Source: Prado023 sp963788325
GTDB taxonomy: Bacteria; Actinomycetota; Actinomycetes; S36-B12; CAIYMF01
DNA: 64,000 bases
Direction: 5' to 3'
Assembly: GCA_963788325.1 (NCBI GenBank)
Contig: CAWBGJ010000001.1
Coordinates: 207,818-271,817, forward strand
Positions 8,363 to 18,399 of this stretch are shown in pieces (the stretch's first letter is position 1; each line of letters starts with the position of its first letter). The notes under the pieces were generated by a model. The model saw nothing but the letters and a program-made list of their open reading frames with translations, did not search any database and was not told the origin of the DNA. The position numbers were made by a program, and so were the translations under genes.

Positions 8363-9796
8363 TTAGGCGCGCCGCTCGACGGAGCCCGCGCCCACCCGAT
8401 GGACGCGGATGGAGTTGGTGGTGCCTGCGATGCCCGGCGGGACACCCGCGATGAGGATCGCGATCTCCCCCTCCTTGCCCAGACCCGTGGCCAGCAGTTC
8501 GGCGTCGATGAGCTCGACCATCTGGTCGGTGTGACTCGCGGGCGGGACCAGGAACGTCTTGATCCCCCACACGACGGACAGTTGCTGCTGCACCGCGATA
8601 CTCGGCGTGAACACGATCATGCGCATCTTGGGTCGCGTCGCAGCCATGATCCGGGCCGTGACCCCCGTCTCGGTGAAGGCCGCCAGGTAGTCGGCCTTCA
8701 GGGACTTGGCCACATCCACCGCGGACTTGGTCACCGCCTCGCCGACCCGCAGCTCCTTCTTCTTGGGCAGCTTGGGCATGCGCTCGAGGCCGTTGTCCTC
8801 GGTGTAGGACACGATCGAGGCCATCGTCTGCACCACCAGGTTGGGGTGCTTGCCGACGCTCGTCTCCCCCGAGAGCATCACCGCGTCCGCGCCGTCGAGC
8901 ACGGCGTTGGCCACGTCGGAGGCCTCCGCCCGGGTCGGGCGCGAGTTCTCCATCATCGACTCGAGCATCTGGGTGGCGACGATGACCGGCTTGGACGCCT
9001 CCCGGCACATCTGCACCGCGCGCTTCTGCACGATGGGTACCTCGGCCAGGGGCAGTTCGACGCCGAGGTCGCCCCGGGCCACCATCACTCCGTCGAAGGC
9101 GTCCACGATCCCCTCGAGGTTCTCCACTGCCTGGGGCTTCTCCACCTTGGCCAGCACCGGGATGCGTCGGCCCATCTCGTCCATGATCGCGTGGACATCG
9201 TTGACGTCCTCCGCCGAGCGCACGAACGACAGGAACACGAAGTCCACCCCGATGCGCAGCGCCCAGCGCAGGTCCTCCATATCCTTCTCGGACAGGGCCG
9301 GGACGCTCACGGCGACCCCGGGCAGGTTGATGCCCTTGTTGTTGCTCACCATGCCGCCCTCGACGACACGCGTGTGCACCCGCTGCCCCTGGACCTCGAC
9401 CACCTCGAGCTTGACCTTGCCATCGTCGACCAGGACCGTGTCGCCGGGGTTGCAGTCCCCCGGCAGGCCCTTGTGGGTCGTGCCGCACTGGGTGACGTCA
9501 CCGAGGATGTCCTCAGTGGTGATCACGAACGACGCCCCGTTCTCGAGCATGACCGGACCGGCCTCGAACCGGCCGAGCCGGATCTTGGGGCCCTGGAGGT
9601 CGGCCACGATGCCCACGCCGCGGCCCAGCTCGCGCGCGGCACGGCGCACGTTGGCGTAGGAATCGGCATGATCGGCGTAGTCGCCGTGGGACATGTTCAG
9701 CCGGGCCACGTCCATCCCCGAGTCGATCAGCTCCTTGATCTGCTCGTAGGAGGAGGTGGCGGGACCCAGGGTGCACACGATCTTCGCTCGACGCAT
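8363..9796 (-). CDS. pyk: Pyruvate kinase
   Basis: Pyruvate kinase converts phosphoenolpyruvate and ADP to pyruvate and ATP. The protein has 477 residues. Family motifs include AKIVCTLGPATSSYEQI at the N terminus, ARLNMSHGDYADH, the active-site stretch VLAKVEKPQAVENLEGIV and MVARGDLGVELP. The ATG at 9796 is preferred over an upstream TTG because it gives the normal N terminus MRRAKIVC and because a -10 box TACTCT ends exactly six bases before it, so the mRNA is probably leaderless. No Shine-Dalgarno sequence is present. Confidence 0.97.
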   Translation of the reverse strand: MRRAKIVCTLGPATSSYEQIKELIDSGMDVARLNMSHGDYADHADSYANVRRAARELGRGVGIVADLQGPKIRLGRFEAGPVMLENGASFVITTEDILGDVTQCGTTHKGLPGDCNPGDTVLVDDGKVKLEVVEVQGQRVHTRVVEGGMVSNNKGINLPGVAVSVPALSEKDMEDLRWALRIGVDFVFLSFVRSAEDVNDVHAIMDEMGRRIPVLAKVEKPQAVENLEGIVDAFDGVMVARGDLGVELPLAEVPIVQKRAVQMCREASKPVIVATQMLESMMENSRPTRAEASDVANAVLDGADAVMLSGETSVGKHPNLVVQTMASIVSYTEDNGLERMPKLPKKKELRVGEAVTKSAVDVAKSLKADYLAAFTETGVTARIMAATRPKMRMIVFTPSIAVQQQLSVVWGIKTFLVPPASHTDQMVELIDAELLATGLGKEGEIAILIAGVPPGIAGTTNSIRVHRVGAGSVERRA

Positions 9797-9802
9797 GCGC
9801 CG

Positions 9803-9808
9803 AGAGTA
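9803..9808 (-). promoter_or_regulatory. -10 box for leaderless pyk
   Basis: TACTCT on the minus strand is followed by six bases and then the ATG of pyk, so transcription would begin at the start codon itself. Confidence 0.55.
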
Positions 9809-9881
9809 GCCAGCCACAGCCAACTCGGCGCGCCGAGCGAAGGAACCCGCCGTGAACTCCTGCTGGCCGGCGGGCGACCCC

Positions 9882-10970
9882 TCACTCGGCCGAAAGGACT
9901 CCGGCCGTACCCGGCGACGCGCCGCGGGCGCGGGCCCGGAGCACGCGGTCGGGGGTGCCGGTCAGGGCCCGCAGCAGCCAGAGGTAGGTCACGACCAACC
10001 CGTAGCCGACCACTTCGACGGTGCTGACCGAGTCCGGGGTCACGGCGGCACGCAGCAGCGCCCAGCCCCCCGCGACGGTGGCGATGATCGGCCAGATCCA
10101 CGTGCGCCTGCGCAGCCGGCTCGGCAGCCCACGCAGGGCACGGCGCTGCCCGGTGGTCAGGGCCCGCCACCAGCGCAGGCCGACCAGCGGCACGCCCACC
10201 GCGGCCAGGCCAGCCAGCACCCGGGCCAGCACGGGCAGCCCGGCACCCGCGGCCACGAGCGCGGGCAGCGGAGCCACCAGGAGCCAGGCAGCCGCCCGCC
10301 GTGCCACGAGCACGGCCAGTGCGTCGAGGTTGTGCCGGGCTGACCGCCCCTGCGGATCCTGCGCCAACGCCTCGGCCAGCCAACGGGCGGCGTCCGCGGG
10401 TGAACCGGCCGCCATCTCCAGCACCGCGAGGTTGTTCAGCGCCGCCGTGTTGCCGGGATCTCGGCGCAGGGCCTCTCGGTAGGCCTCCCGGGCGGCGTCG
10501 GGGTCACCCTCCGCAGCCAGGGCCACGCCGATCTGCAGCTGCGCGTCCACACTGTTGGGCTCGAGCAGGACCGCCTCCCGGGCCGCGGTCAGCTGGTGGG
10601 CGATCGCCTCGGGGCGCGAGGAGGACCCCCACGCCCGCGACAGCGCCAGGTGGTTGGCCGCGTTGGTGGGATCGGACTCGACGGCCCGGCCTGCCAGCGC
10701 GATGGCCTCGTCGATCCAGCCGACGTCGAGCAGGACCAGGGTTGCCAGGCGCAACGCGTACGGGTCGGCAGGGGTCACCGACAACAGGGTGCGCGAGGTG
10801 TCCAGGGCCTCCTTGCGCGCACCCTGGGCCCGGAGCGTGCGTACGAGCAGGCCCAGCAGGCGGGGGTCATCAGGCGACCTGGCCAGCTGCGCACCGAGCG
10901 TGTCGCGGGCGGAGTCCCACCGCTGGGCGGCGACCAGCGCCTCGGCCAACTCGTAGCGGTCGGTGCTCAC
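9882..10970 (-). CDS. Tetratricopeptide-repeat membrane protein
   Basis: This 362-residue protein has an N-terminal array of TPR helices (about residues 1-215; ALLEPNSVDAQLQIGVALAA-like and RRDPGNTAALNNLAVLEMA repeats) and a C-terminal half with three to four hydrophobic segments (LLVAPLPALVAAGAGL, IIATVAGGWALL, VVGYGLVVTYLWLL). It probably presents a cytoplasmic protein-binding platform at the membrane. The GTG start overlaps the stop of the upstream AAA+ gene by four bases, and I infer that the two proteins work together. The exact role is unknown. Confidence 0.85.
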   Translation of the reverse strand: MSTDRYELAEALVAAQRWDSARDTLGAQLARSPDDPRLLGLLVRTLRAQGARKEALDTSRTLLSVTPADPYALRLATLVLLDVGWIDEAIALAGRAVESDPTNAANHLALSRAWGSSSRPEAIAHQLTAAREAVLLEPNSVDAQLQIGVALAAEGDPDAAREAYREALRRDPGNTAALNNLAVLEMAAGSPADAARWLAEALAQDPQGRSARHNLDALAVLVARRAAAWLLVAPLPALVAAGAGLPVLARVLAGLAAVGVPLVGLRWWRALTTGQRRALRGLPSRLRRRTWIWPIIATVAGGWALLRAAVTPDSVSTVEVVGYGLVVTYLWLLRALTGTPDRVLRARARGASPGTAGVLSAE

Positions 10971-12235
10971 AGCAGCCGATGGGCCCGCATATACTGCGCC
11001 AGGGCCCGGTACTCGCCGGCGGCGTCTGCGAACAGAACGACGTTGCGGGCCGCCCCGAACCATCGGGAGGTCGACGGCGTCGTGTCCGCGATCGCCTCGG
11101 CGACATCGTCGGCGGTGACCAGCCGGTCGGCGTCGCCCGTGCGGGCTGCGGCGACCAGAGCACCCTGGGCGGCTGCGCGGCACACGTGCGCGAGGTCGGC
11201 ACCGGAGAAGCCCTGCGTCTGCGCCGCGATCGCGGCGGGGTCCACGTCCGCGGCGACCGGCAGGTCACGCAGCGCAGCGGCGAGGATCTGGGTGCGCGCC
11301 GCGAGCTCGGGCGGCTCCACGAAGACCGCTCGGTCGAAGCGCCCGGGCCGGCGCAGCGCCACGTCGACGTCCCACGGCGCGTTGGTCGCGCCGAGCACGA
11401 ACAGGCCCTCATTGGTGCTTGCCACCCCATCGAGCTCGGCCAAGAGCTGGTTGATGACGCCCCGCAGCGCCGAGGCGGAGCGGCCCAGGCCCGAGCGGCT
11501 GCGGCCCAGGGCGTCGACCTCGTCGAAGAAGAGCACGACCGGGGCCTGGGCGCGGGCGTAGCCGAAGAGCTCGGAGATGTTGGCTTCGCTCTGGCCCATC
11601 CAGCGGCTGAGCACGTCGGCCAGGCCCACGGAGATGAACCTCGCGCCGAGTTCGCCGGCAACCGCCCGGGCCAGATGGGTCTTGCCGCAGCCGGGGGGGC
11701 CGTAGAGGAGCATCCCACCACGCAGCGTCGCGGCGTACCGCTCGCGCAGCTCCGGATGGCGCAGCGGGGTGAGGAACGCCGCCTCGATGGTGGCCTTCGC
11801 ACTGTCCAAGCCGCCGACATCGGCCAGCCGCAGCGACGTCTCGACGGGCTCGTGGGCCAGGCCGCCCACGAGATCTTCCTCGGCGGCTCCCCAGTCGAAG
11901 CCACGGCCCTCGGATCGCGCGGCACCGACCGAGGGGGGCTGGGTTGCGCCGGGCTCGGCATCGCCTGGCTGACCGGCTGCGGGCCGACCTGTGGCGGGCC
12001 GCGCAGGATCGGTGCTACCTGCACCGGGGCCAGGTGCCCCGAGTGCGCGGGCCATCAGCGCTCGCAGGCCCGGGTCCCTGGGGTCGTCGGCCAGCAGCTG
12101 CCCGACGTGGCCGACGGCCTCCTGACCCTGCCCGGCGTCGATGAGCAGCGCCGCAAGATGCTCGCGCAGCACCGGGTCCCCAGGATCCCGGCCGACCGCG
12201 CGCCGCAGGGCATCGAGCAGCCGGTCTGTTTCCAT
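10967..12235 (-). CDS. AAA+ ATPase with N-terminal TPR-like region
   Basis: This 422-residue protein has a helical N terminus (about 1-65, TPR-like), a Pro/Ala/Gly-rich linker (about 70-110) and one AAA domain of the meiotic-clade/SpoVK-like type. Walker A is GPPGCGKTHLA, Walker B is VVLFFDEVDALGRSRSG, and the second region of homology is GATNAPWDVDVALRRPGRFDR with both arginine fingers. ATP-driven remodelling of a protein partner is expected; the likely partner is the TPR membrane protein encoded immediately downstream with a GTGA overlap. A -10 box TAGCCT seven bases before the ATG suggests a leaderless mRNA. The substrate is not known. Confidence 0.9.
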   Translation of the reverse strand: METDRLLDALRRAVGRDPGDPVLREHLAALLIDAGQGQEAVGHVGQLLADDPRDPGLRALMARALGAPGPGAGSTDPARPATGRPAAGQPGDAEPGATQPPSVGAARSEGRGFDWGAAEEDLVGGLAHEPVETSLRLADVGGLDSAKATIEAAFLTPLRHPELRERYAATLRGGMLLYGPPGCGKTHLARAVAGELGARFISVGLADVLSRWMGQSEANISELFGYARAQAPVVLFFDEVDALGRSRSGLGRSASALRGVINQLLAELDGVASTNEGLFVLGATNAPWDVDVALRRPGRFDRAVFVEPPELAARTQILAAALRDLPVAADVDPAAIAAQTQGFSGADLAHVCRAAAQGALVAAARTGDADRLVTADDVAEAIADTTPSTSRWFGAARNVVLFADAAGEYRALAQYMRAHRLL

Positions 12236-12242
12236 GGCTGCG

Positions 12243-12248
12243 AGGCTA
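12243..12248 (-). promoter_or_regulatory. -10 box for leaderless AAA+ gene
   Basis: TAGCCT on the minus strand precedes the ATG at 12235 by seven bases, and no ribosome binding site is present. Confidence 0.55.
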
Positions 12249-12301
12249 CCTCGCGCCCCAGTGCTGGGCGTGACGAGCCGAGCACCCCGGGCCGGGTACC
12301 G

Positions 12302-13756
12302 CTAGACGACCAGGGGGCGCTCGGTCGGCGGGACCGGTGCGGGCAACGCGGTGGAACCCATCAGGTGGGCGTCGACGGCAGCGGCGGCCGCGCGCCCCTC
12401 GGCGATCGCCCACACGATCAGCGACTGGCCACGACCGGCGTCCCCGGCCACGAAGACGCCCCGCGCCGAGGAGGCGTAGTGCGCGTCCCGGCGGATGGCG
12501 CCCCGCTCGTCGAGCTCCACGCCCAACTCCGTGACCAGCGGTCCCCGCTCCGGGCCGGTGAAGCCCATCGCCAGGAACACCAGATCAGCTGGGATCTCGC
12601 GCTGGCTGCCCGGAACCTCCTGGAACCGCCCCTCCACCAGCTCCACGTCGACGAGCTCCAGGGCTCGCAGCGCACCGGACTCATCAGCCAGGAACTGTCG
12701 CGTGCTGACCGAGTAGACCCGCTCGCCGCCCTCCTCGTGGGCGGAGGTCACCCGGTAGAGCATCGGGTAGGTGGGCCACGGGGCTGCGTCGGGCCGGGTC
12801 GTCGGTGGGGTCGGCAGGATCTCGAGCTGGGTCACGCTGGCCGCGCCCTGGCGGTGGGCGGTCCCGAGGCAGTCGGCGCCGGTGTCCCCGCCGCCGATGA
12901 TGACCACGTGCTTGCCGGCCGCATCGATCGTCGTCGCCTCGAGGGACCCCTCGCACACCTGGTTGGCCAGCGGCAGGTACTCCATCGCCTGGTGCACGCC
13001 GACCGCCTCGCGACCGGGGACCGGGAGGTCGCGCGCGGCGGTGGCACCGACGGTCAGCAGGATCACGTCGTGGCGTCGGCGCAGGTCAGCGGTGCTCAGG
13101 TCGATGCCGACCTCGACGCCGGTCCGGAACGTCACACCCTCAGCCTCGAGCTGGGCCAGCCGCCGATCGAGGTGGCGCTTCTCCATCTTGAACTCAGGGA
13201 TGCCGTAGCGCAGCAGGCCACCAGCCCGATCGGCACGCTCGTAGACAGTGACCGTGTGCCCCACCCGGGCCAGCTGCTGGGCGGCGGCCAGCCCGGCAGG
13301 CCCGGACCCGACCACCGCGACGCGCTTGCCGGACAGCCGCTCAGGAGCGGCGGGGACCACCCACCCGGACTCCCAGGCGCGGTCGATGATCGAGACCTCG
13401 ACCTGCTTGATGGTCACCGGGTCGGCGTTGATGCCCAGCACGCAGGACGCCTCACACGGCGCCGGGCAGAGCCGGCCGGTGAACTCCGGGAAGTTGTTCG
13501 TGGCGTGCAGCCGCTCGGAGGCCTCACGCCAGTCGTCGCGCCAGACCAGGTCGTTCCACTCCGGGATCAGGTTGCCCAGCGGGCAGCCCTGATGGCAGAA
13601 CGGGATGCCGCAGTCCATGCACCGACCCGCCTGCTTCTCCAGGTGATCGGCCGGGAACGGCTCGTAGACCTCCTGCCAGTCGCGGATGCGCACATCCACG
13701 GGCCGCCGCTGCGGCAGCTCCTTCGGGGTGGTCAGGAAACCCTTGGGATCAGCCAC
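12302..13756 (-). CDS. gltD: Glutamate synthase small subunit
   Basis: GltD takes electrons from NADPH through FAD and iron-sulfur clusters and delivers them to GltB. The 484-residue protein has the N-terminal cysteine clusters GRCMDCGIPFCHQGCPLGN and GRLCPAPCEASCVLG, the FAD-binding fold VAVVGSGPAGLAAAQQLARVG, the NADPH fold HVVIIGGGDTGADCLGTAHR, and the C-terminal flavoprotein motif FVAGDAGRGQSLIVWAIAEG. The GTG start overlaps the gltB stop by eight bases, which indicates translational coupling and equal production of the two subunits. Confidence 0.97.
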   Translation of the reverse strand: MADPKGFLTTPKELPQRRPVDVRIRDWQEVYEPFPADHLEKQAGRCMDCGIPFCHQGCPLGNLIPEWNDLVWRDDWREASERLHATNNFPEFTGRLCPAPCEASCVLGINADPVTIKQVEVSIIDRAWESGWVVPAAPERLSGKRVAVVGSGPAGLAAAQQLARVGHTVTVYERADRAGGLLRYGIPEFKMEKRHLDRRLAQLEAEGVTFRTGVEVGIDLSTADLRRRHDVILLTVGATAARDLPVPGREAVGVHQAMEYLPLANQVCEGSLEATTIDAAGKHVVIIGGGDTGADCLGTAHRQGAASVTQLEILPTPPTTRPDAAPWPTYPMLYRVTSAHEEGGERVYSVSTRQFLADESGALRALELVDVELVEGRFQEVPGSQREIPADLVFLAMGFTGPERGPLVTELGVELDERGAIRRDAHYASSARGVFVAGDAGRGQSLIVWAIAEGRAAAAAVDAHLMGSTALPAPVPPTERPLVV

Positions 13757-16700
13757 GGCTCATCTCCTCCATCACGGCCTCGATCGGGTCCCGGCCCTCG
13801 GCACGGGCCTTGTCCTGGATGTCCAGGATCCGGCGGTAGTCGGTCGGCATGACCTTGGCGAACCGCGCCAGGGCGGCAGTGCCGCCTTCGAGCAGATCGG
13901 CCGCCACCGACGAGCCGGTCTCCTCGGCGTGCCGCCGAAGGATGTCGGTGAGCCAGTCCTGGTCGTCGGGGCCCAGCGGTTCGAGGGCGACCATGTCCAG
14001 GTTGACCCGCTGGGGTGCCAGGTCCAGGACGTAGGCCACCCCACCGGACATCCCGGCGGCGAAGTTGCGCCCGGTCGGCCCGAGCACCACCACCCGGCCT
14101 CCGGTCATGTACTCGCAGCCGTGGTCGCCGACCCCCTCCACGACCAACGTGGCGCCGGAGTTGCGCACCGCGAACCGCTCCCCCACCCGGCCGCGCAGGA
14201 AGGCCTCGCCCGAGGTGGCGCCGTAGCCGATGACGTTGCCGGCGATGATCTGCTCGTGCGCCACGAACGGCGCTGCCCGGTCGGGCCGGATCACGATCGT
14301 GCCTCCGGACAGGCCCTTGCCGACGTAGTCGTTGCCGTCGCCCTCGAGGCGCAGCGTGATGCCGGCCGGCAGGTACGCGCCGAACGACTGTCCCGCCGAC
14401 CCGGTGAACGTCAGGTCGATGGTGCCCGCGGGCAGGCCGTCCCCCCCGTGCCGGCGGGTGACCTCGGCTCCGAGCATGGTGCCGACCGTGCGGTTGACGT
14501 TGCGGATCGAGAGCTGGGCACGCACAGGCTCACCGGACTCCAGCGCGGGAGCGCAGAGCGCGATCAGCTCGTTGTCCAGGGCCCGGTCCAGGCCGTGGTC
14601 CTGACTGGTGGTGTGGTGCAGCGCCGCGCCGGTCGGCACATCCGGGACCGCGAGGATCGGTGAGAGGTCCAGTCCGGAGGCCTTCCAGTGCTCCACCGCG
14701 GGTCGGGTGTCGAGCATCTCGACGCGGCCGATCGCCTCGTCGAGGCTGCGGAAGCCCAGCGCGGCGAGGTGCTCACGGACCTCCTCGGCGATGAACTGGA
14801 AGAAGTTGACGACGAACTCCGGCTTGCCCGCGAACCGGGCGCGCAGCTCGGGGTTCTGCGTCGCCACGCCGACCGGGCAGGTGTCGAGGTGGCAGACGCG
14901 CATCATCACGCAGCCCATGACGACCAGCGGTGCGGTGGCGAAGCCGAACTCCTCGGCGCCGAGCAGCGCGGCCACCACGACGTCCCGGCCGGTCTTGAGC
15001 TGGCCGTCGGTCTGCAGGACCACGCGGTCGCGCAGGCCGTTGAGCAGCAGCGTCTGCTGGGTCTCGGCCACGCCCAGTTCCCACGGACCGCCGGCGTGCT
15101 TGAGCGAGGTCAACGGCGAGGCGCCGGTGCCGCCGTCATGCCCGGAGACCAGGATCACGTCGGCATGGGCCTTGGCCACGCCCGCCGCAACCGTGCCGAC
15201 GCCCACCTCGGCGACAAGCTTCACGTGGATGCGCGCCTGGTCATTGGCGTTCTTCAGGTCGTGGATCAGCTGGGCGAGGTCCTCGATGGAGTAGATGTCG
15301 TGGTGGGGCGGCGGGCTGATCAGCCCGACGCCCGGTGTGGAGTGCCGCGTCTTGGCCACCCACGGGTAGACCTTGTGTCCGGGCAGCTGGCCACCCTCGC
15401 CGGGCTTGGCACCCTGGGCCATCTTGATCTGGATGTCGTCGGCATTGACCAGGTACTGGCTGGTGACCCCGAACCGGCCGGAGGCCACCTGCTTGATCGC
15501 CGAGCGCTTGGAGTCGCCGTTGGGCATCGGCTCGTAGCGCTCGGGATCCTCGCCGCCCTCGCCGGTGTTCGACTTGGCGCCGAGCCGGTTCATCGCGATC
15601 GCCAGGGTCTCGTGGGCCTCCTGGCTGATCGATCCGTAGCTCATAGCGCCGGTGGAGAACCTCCGGACGATCGCGCTGGCCGGCTCGACCTCGTCCAGCG
15701 GCACCGGCGGGCGCTGCCCCTCGGCGAAGCGGAACAGCCCGCGCAGGGTCATCAGCCGCTGGGACTGGTCATCGACGCGGGCGGTGTACTGCCGGAAGAT
15801 GTCCATGCGCCCCGAGCGGGTCGAGTGCTGCAGGCGGAAGACAGTTTCCGGGTCGAACAGGTGCGGCTCGCCCTCGCGGCGCCACTGGTACTCGCCGCCG
15901 ACGGGCAACGTGCGGTGCGCAGGCGCGATGCCGTTGGCCGGGTAGGCCAGGGCGTGCCGGCGGGCCACCTCCTCAGCGATGGTGGACAGGCCCACCCCGC
16001 CCAGGCGCGACGTGGTCCCGGTGAAGTACTGGTCCACCAGCGAGTGACTCAGGCCGATCGCCTCGAAGATCTGCGCACCTCGGTAGGAGGCCACCGTCGA
16101 GACGCCCATCTTGCTCATCACCTTGAGCACGCCTTTGCCCAGGGCCTTGACCAGGTTGCGCACCGCCTTCTCCGGCGGCACCCCGGCGATCACCCCGCGG
16201 CGGGCCAGGTCCTCCACGGACTCCATGGCCAGGTACGGATTGACCGCCGCCGCGCCGTAGCCGATCAGCAGCGCGACATGGTGGACCTCGCGGACGTCGC
16301 CGGCCTCGACCAGCAGCGAGACCTGGGTGCGGGTCTTGCGTCGGACCAGGTGGTGGTGGACCGCGGAGCAGAGCAGCAGCGACGGGATCGGTGCGAGGTC
16401 CGGGTCGGAGTCCCGGTCCGAGAGGACGAGGAAGCGCTTGCCACCGGCGACATGGCGGTCGACCTCGGCGCAGATCTCGCCCAGGCGCTTGCGCAGCCCG
16501 GGCCCACCGTCGGCCACTCGGAACAGCCCGGTGATCTTGGCCCCCGAGAAGCCGGGTGCGTCACCATCGGCGTTGATCTCACGGAGCTTGGCCAACTCGT
16601 CGTTGTCGATCACCGGGAACGGCAGCAGCACCTGCCGGCAGTGCCCGGGAGTCGCCTCGAGCAGGTTGCCCTCGGGGCCGATGTGACTGCCCAGCGAGGT

Positions 16701-18287
16701 GACGATCTCCTCGCGGATGGAGTCCAGCGGGGGGTTGGTGACCTGGGCGAACAACTGGGCGAAGTAGTCGAAGAGCAGCCGGGGCCGGTCGGACAGCACG
16801 GCCAGGGGTGTGTCGGTGCCCATGGATCCCAGGGCCTCCATGGCGTTGCGCGCCATCGGGGTCAGCAGGATCCGCAGCTCCTCCTCCGTGTAGCCGAAGG
16901 TCTGCTGGCGCCGGGCGACTGACTTGGTGGTGTGCACGACGTGCTCGCGCTCGGGCAGTTCTTCGAGGTGCACCAGCCCGGCGTTGAGCCAGTCGTCGTA
17001 GGGGGCCTGGTCAGCCAGCTCGGACTTGATCTGGTCGTCCTCAATGATCCGTCCAGCGACCGTGTCGACCAGGAACATCCGACCGGGCTGCAGCCGGCCC
17101 TTGCGCACGACGGTGGCGGGGTCGATGTCCAGGACGCCGGCCTCGGAGCCCAGGACGACCAGCCCGTCGTCAGTGACCCAGAAGCGTCCGGGGCGCAGGC
17201 CGTTGCGGTCCAGCACCGCCCCGATCACCGACCCGTCGGTGAAGCTCACGTTGGCTGGGCCGTCCCAGGGCTCCATGAGGTTGGCGTGGAACTGGTAGAA
17301 GGCCCGCCGCGCGGGGTCCATCTCGTCGTGGTTCTCCCACGCCTCGGGGATCATCATGAGCACCGCGTGCGGCAGCGATCGGCCAGCCATGTGCAGCAGC
17401 TCGACGACCTCGTCGAAGCTGGCTGAGTCGCTGGCCCCCTGCGTACAGATTGGGAAGATCCGGCGGATGTCGCCGGGGATCAGCTCGGAGTTCAGCTGGG
17501 CCTCGCGGGCCTGCATCCAGTTGCGGTTGCCGCGCACGGTGTTGATCTCGCCGTTGTGGGCGATCAGCCGGTAGGGATGCGCCAGGGTCCAGCTCGGGAA
17601 CGTGTTGGTCGAGAAGCGCGAGTGCACCAGGGCCAGCGCACTGGCCATGCGGGGGTCGACCAGGTCGGGGAAGAACTGCTCCAGCTGCCCGGTGGTGAGC
17701 ATGCCCTTGTAGACCAGAGTGCGCGTCGAGAGGCTGGCGAAGTAGACCTCGACCTCGCGCTCGGCACGCTTGCGCAGGCAGAATGCCATCCGCTCGAGGA
17801 CCATCTGCCCGGAGATCCGGTGCTTGGCGGCCACGAACAGCTGGCGGAACCGCGGCATCGTGCCGCGGGCTGTGGCCCCGATCATGTCCGCCACGATCGG
17901 CAGGTCGCGCCAGCCCAGGACGACGAGCTCCTCCTCGTCGGCGATCCGCTCGATCGCAGCCATCGCGTGCCGCTCGCCGGACGCCTCGTCGGGCAAGAAC
18001 GCCAGGCCGACCGCGTACGAGCCCACCGCCGGCAGGTCGAAGTCGACCTCGGCACGCAGGAACGCATCAGGGACCTGCACCAGGATCCCGGCGCCGTCGC
18101 CGCTGTCGGGCTCGGCCCCGGAGGCTCCGCGATGGTCGAGGTTGCGCAGCGCGGTCAGCGCCTTGACCACGATGTCGTTGCTGGCAATGCCGGTCATCGT
18201 TGCCACGAAGGCCACGCCACAGGCGTCCCGCTCGAAGGCGGGATCGTAGAGGCCCGTGGCCGGGGGAACGGCGGAGAAAAGCGACAT
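13749..18287 (-). CDS. gltB: Glutamate synthase large subunit
   Basis: GltB makes two glutamates from glutamine and 2-oxoglutarate. The 1,512-residue protein has the full domain order: class II amidotransferase (catalytic Cys at residue 23 after a short propeptide, RDACGVAFVATMTG), a central domain, the FMN-binding synthase domain (STGAMSYGSISQEAHETLA; GEGGEDPERYEP), the 3Fe-4S motif GCVMMRVCHLDTCPVGVATQ, and the C-terminal GXGXG beta-helix. The ATG follows a GAGGAG site by six bases. The frame is unbroken over 4.5 kb, which is a useful contrast with the broken genes elsewhere in the window. Confidence 0.98.
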   Translation of the reverse strand: MSLFSAVPPATGLYDPAFERDACGVAFVATMTGIASNDIVVKALTALRNLDHRGASGAEPDSGDGAGILVQVPDAFLRAEVDFDLPAVGSYAVGLAFLPDEASGERHAMAAIERIADEEELVVLGWRDLPIVADMIGATARGTMPRFRQLFVAAKHRISGQMVLERMAFCLRKRAEREVEVYFASLSTRTLVYKGMLTTGQLEQFFPDLVDPRMASALALVHSRFSTNTFPSWTLAHPYRLIAHNGEINTVRGNRNWMQAREAQLNSELIPGDIRRIFPICTQGASDSASFDEVVELLHMAGRSLPHAVLMMIPEAWENHDEMDPARRAFYQFHANLMEPWDGPANVSFTDGSVIGAVLDRNGLRPGRFWVTDDGLVVLGSEAGVLDIDPATVVRKGRLQPGRMFLVDTVAGRIIEDDQIKSELADQAPYDDWLNAGLVHLEELPEREHVVHTTKSVARRQQTFGYTEEELRILLTPMARNAMEALGSMGTDTPLAVLSDRPRLLFDYFAQLFAQVTNPPLDSIREEIVTSLGSHIGPEGNLLEATPGHCRQVLLPFPVIDNDELAKLREINADGDAPGFSGAKITGLFRVADGGPGLRKRLGEICAEVDRHVAGGKRFLVLSDRDSDPDLAPIPSLLLCSAVHHHLVRRKTRTQVSLLVEAGDVREVHHVALLIGYGAAAVNPYLAMESVEDLARRGVIAGVPPEKAVRNLVKALGKGVLKVMSKMGVSTVASYRGAQIFEAIGLSHSLVDQYFTGTTSRLGGVGLSTIAEEVARRHALAYPANGIAPAHRTLPVGGEYQWRREGEPHLFDPETVFRLQHSTRSGRMDIFRQYTARVDDQSQRLMTLRGLFRFAEGQRPPVPLDEVEPASAIVRRFSTGAMSYGSISQEAHETLAIAMNRLGAKSNTGEGGEDPERYEPMPNGDSKRSAIKQVASGRFGVTSQYLVNADDIQIKMAQGAKPGEGGQLPGHKVYPWVAKTRHSTPGVGLISPPPHHDIYSIEDLAQLIHDLKNANDQARIHVKLVAEVGVGTVAAGVAKAHADVILVSGHDGGTGASPLTSLKHAGGPWELGVAETQQTLLLNGLRDRVVLQTDGQLKTGRDVVVAALLGAEEFGFATAPLVVMGCVMMRVCHLDTCPVGVATQNPELRARFAGKPEFVVNFFQFIAEEVREHLAALGFRSLDEAIGRVEMLDTRPAVEHWKASGLDLSPILAVPDVPTGAALHHTTSQDHGLDRALDNELIALCAPALESGEPVRAQLSIRNVNRTVGTMLGAEVTRRHGGDGLPAGTIDLTFTGSAGQSFGAYLPAGITLRLEGDGNDYVGKGLSGGTIVIRPDRAAPFVAHEQIIAGNVIGYGATSGEAFLRGRVGERFAVRNSGATLVVEGVGDHGCEYMTGGRVVVLGPTGRNFAAGMSGGVAYVLDLAPQRVNLDMVALEPLGPDDQDWLTDILRRHAEETGSSVAADLLEGGTAALARFAKVMPTDYRRILDIQDKARAEGRDPIEAVMEEMSRG

Positions 18288-18399
18288 GTCTGCTCCTCAA
18301 CGTCATCGCCGGCCTGTTCCTGCGGGCCAGCGCGACGCGGCTGGTGCGGGAGTTGAGGTCGGCGGGACGACGTTGGCCCGCCGGGGCACACTGTAGGAC

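Noticed and set aside
10301..13852. A 1,183-codon plus-strand frame
   Set aside because: It spans the antisense of the TPR gene, the AAA+ gene and gltD and has no domain; a typical high-GC shadow.
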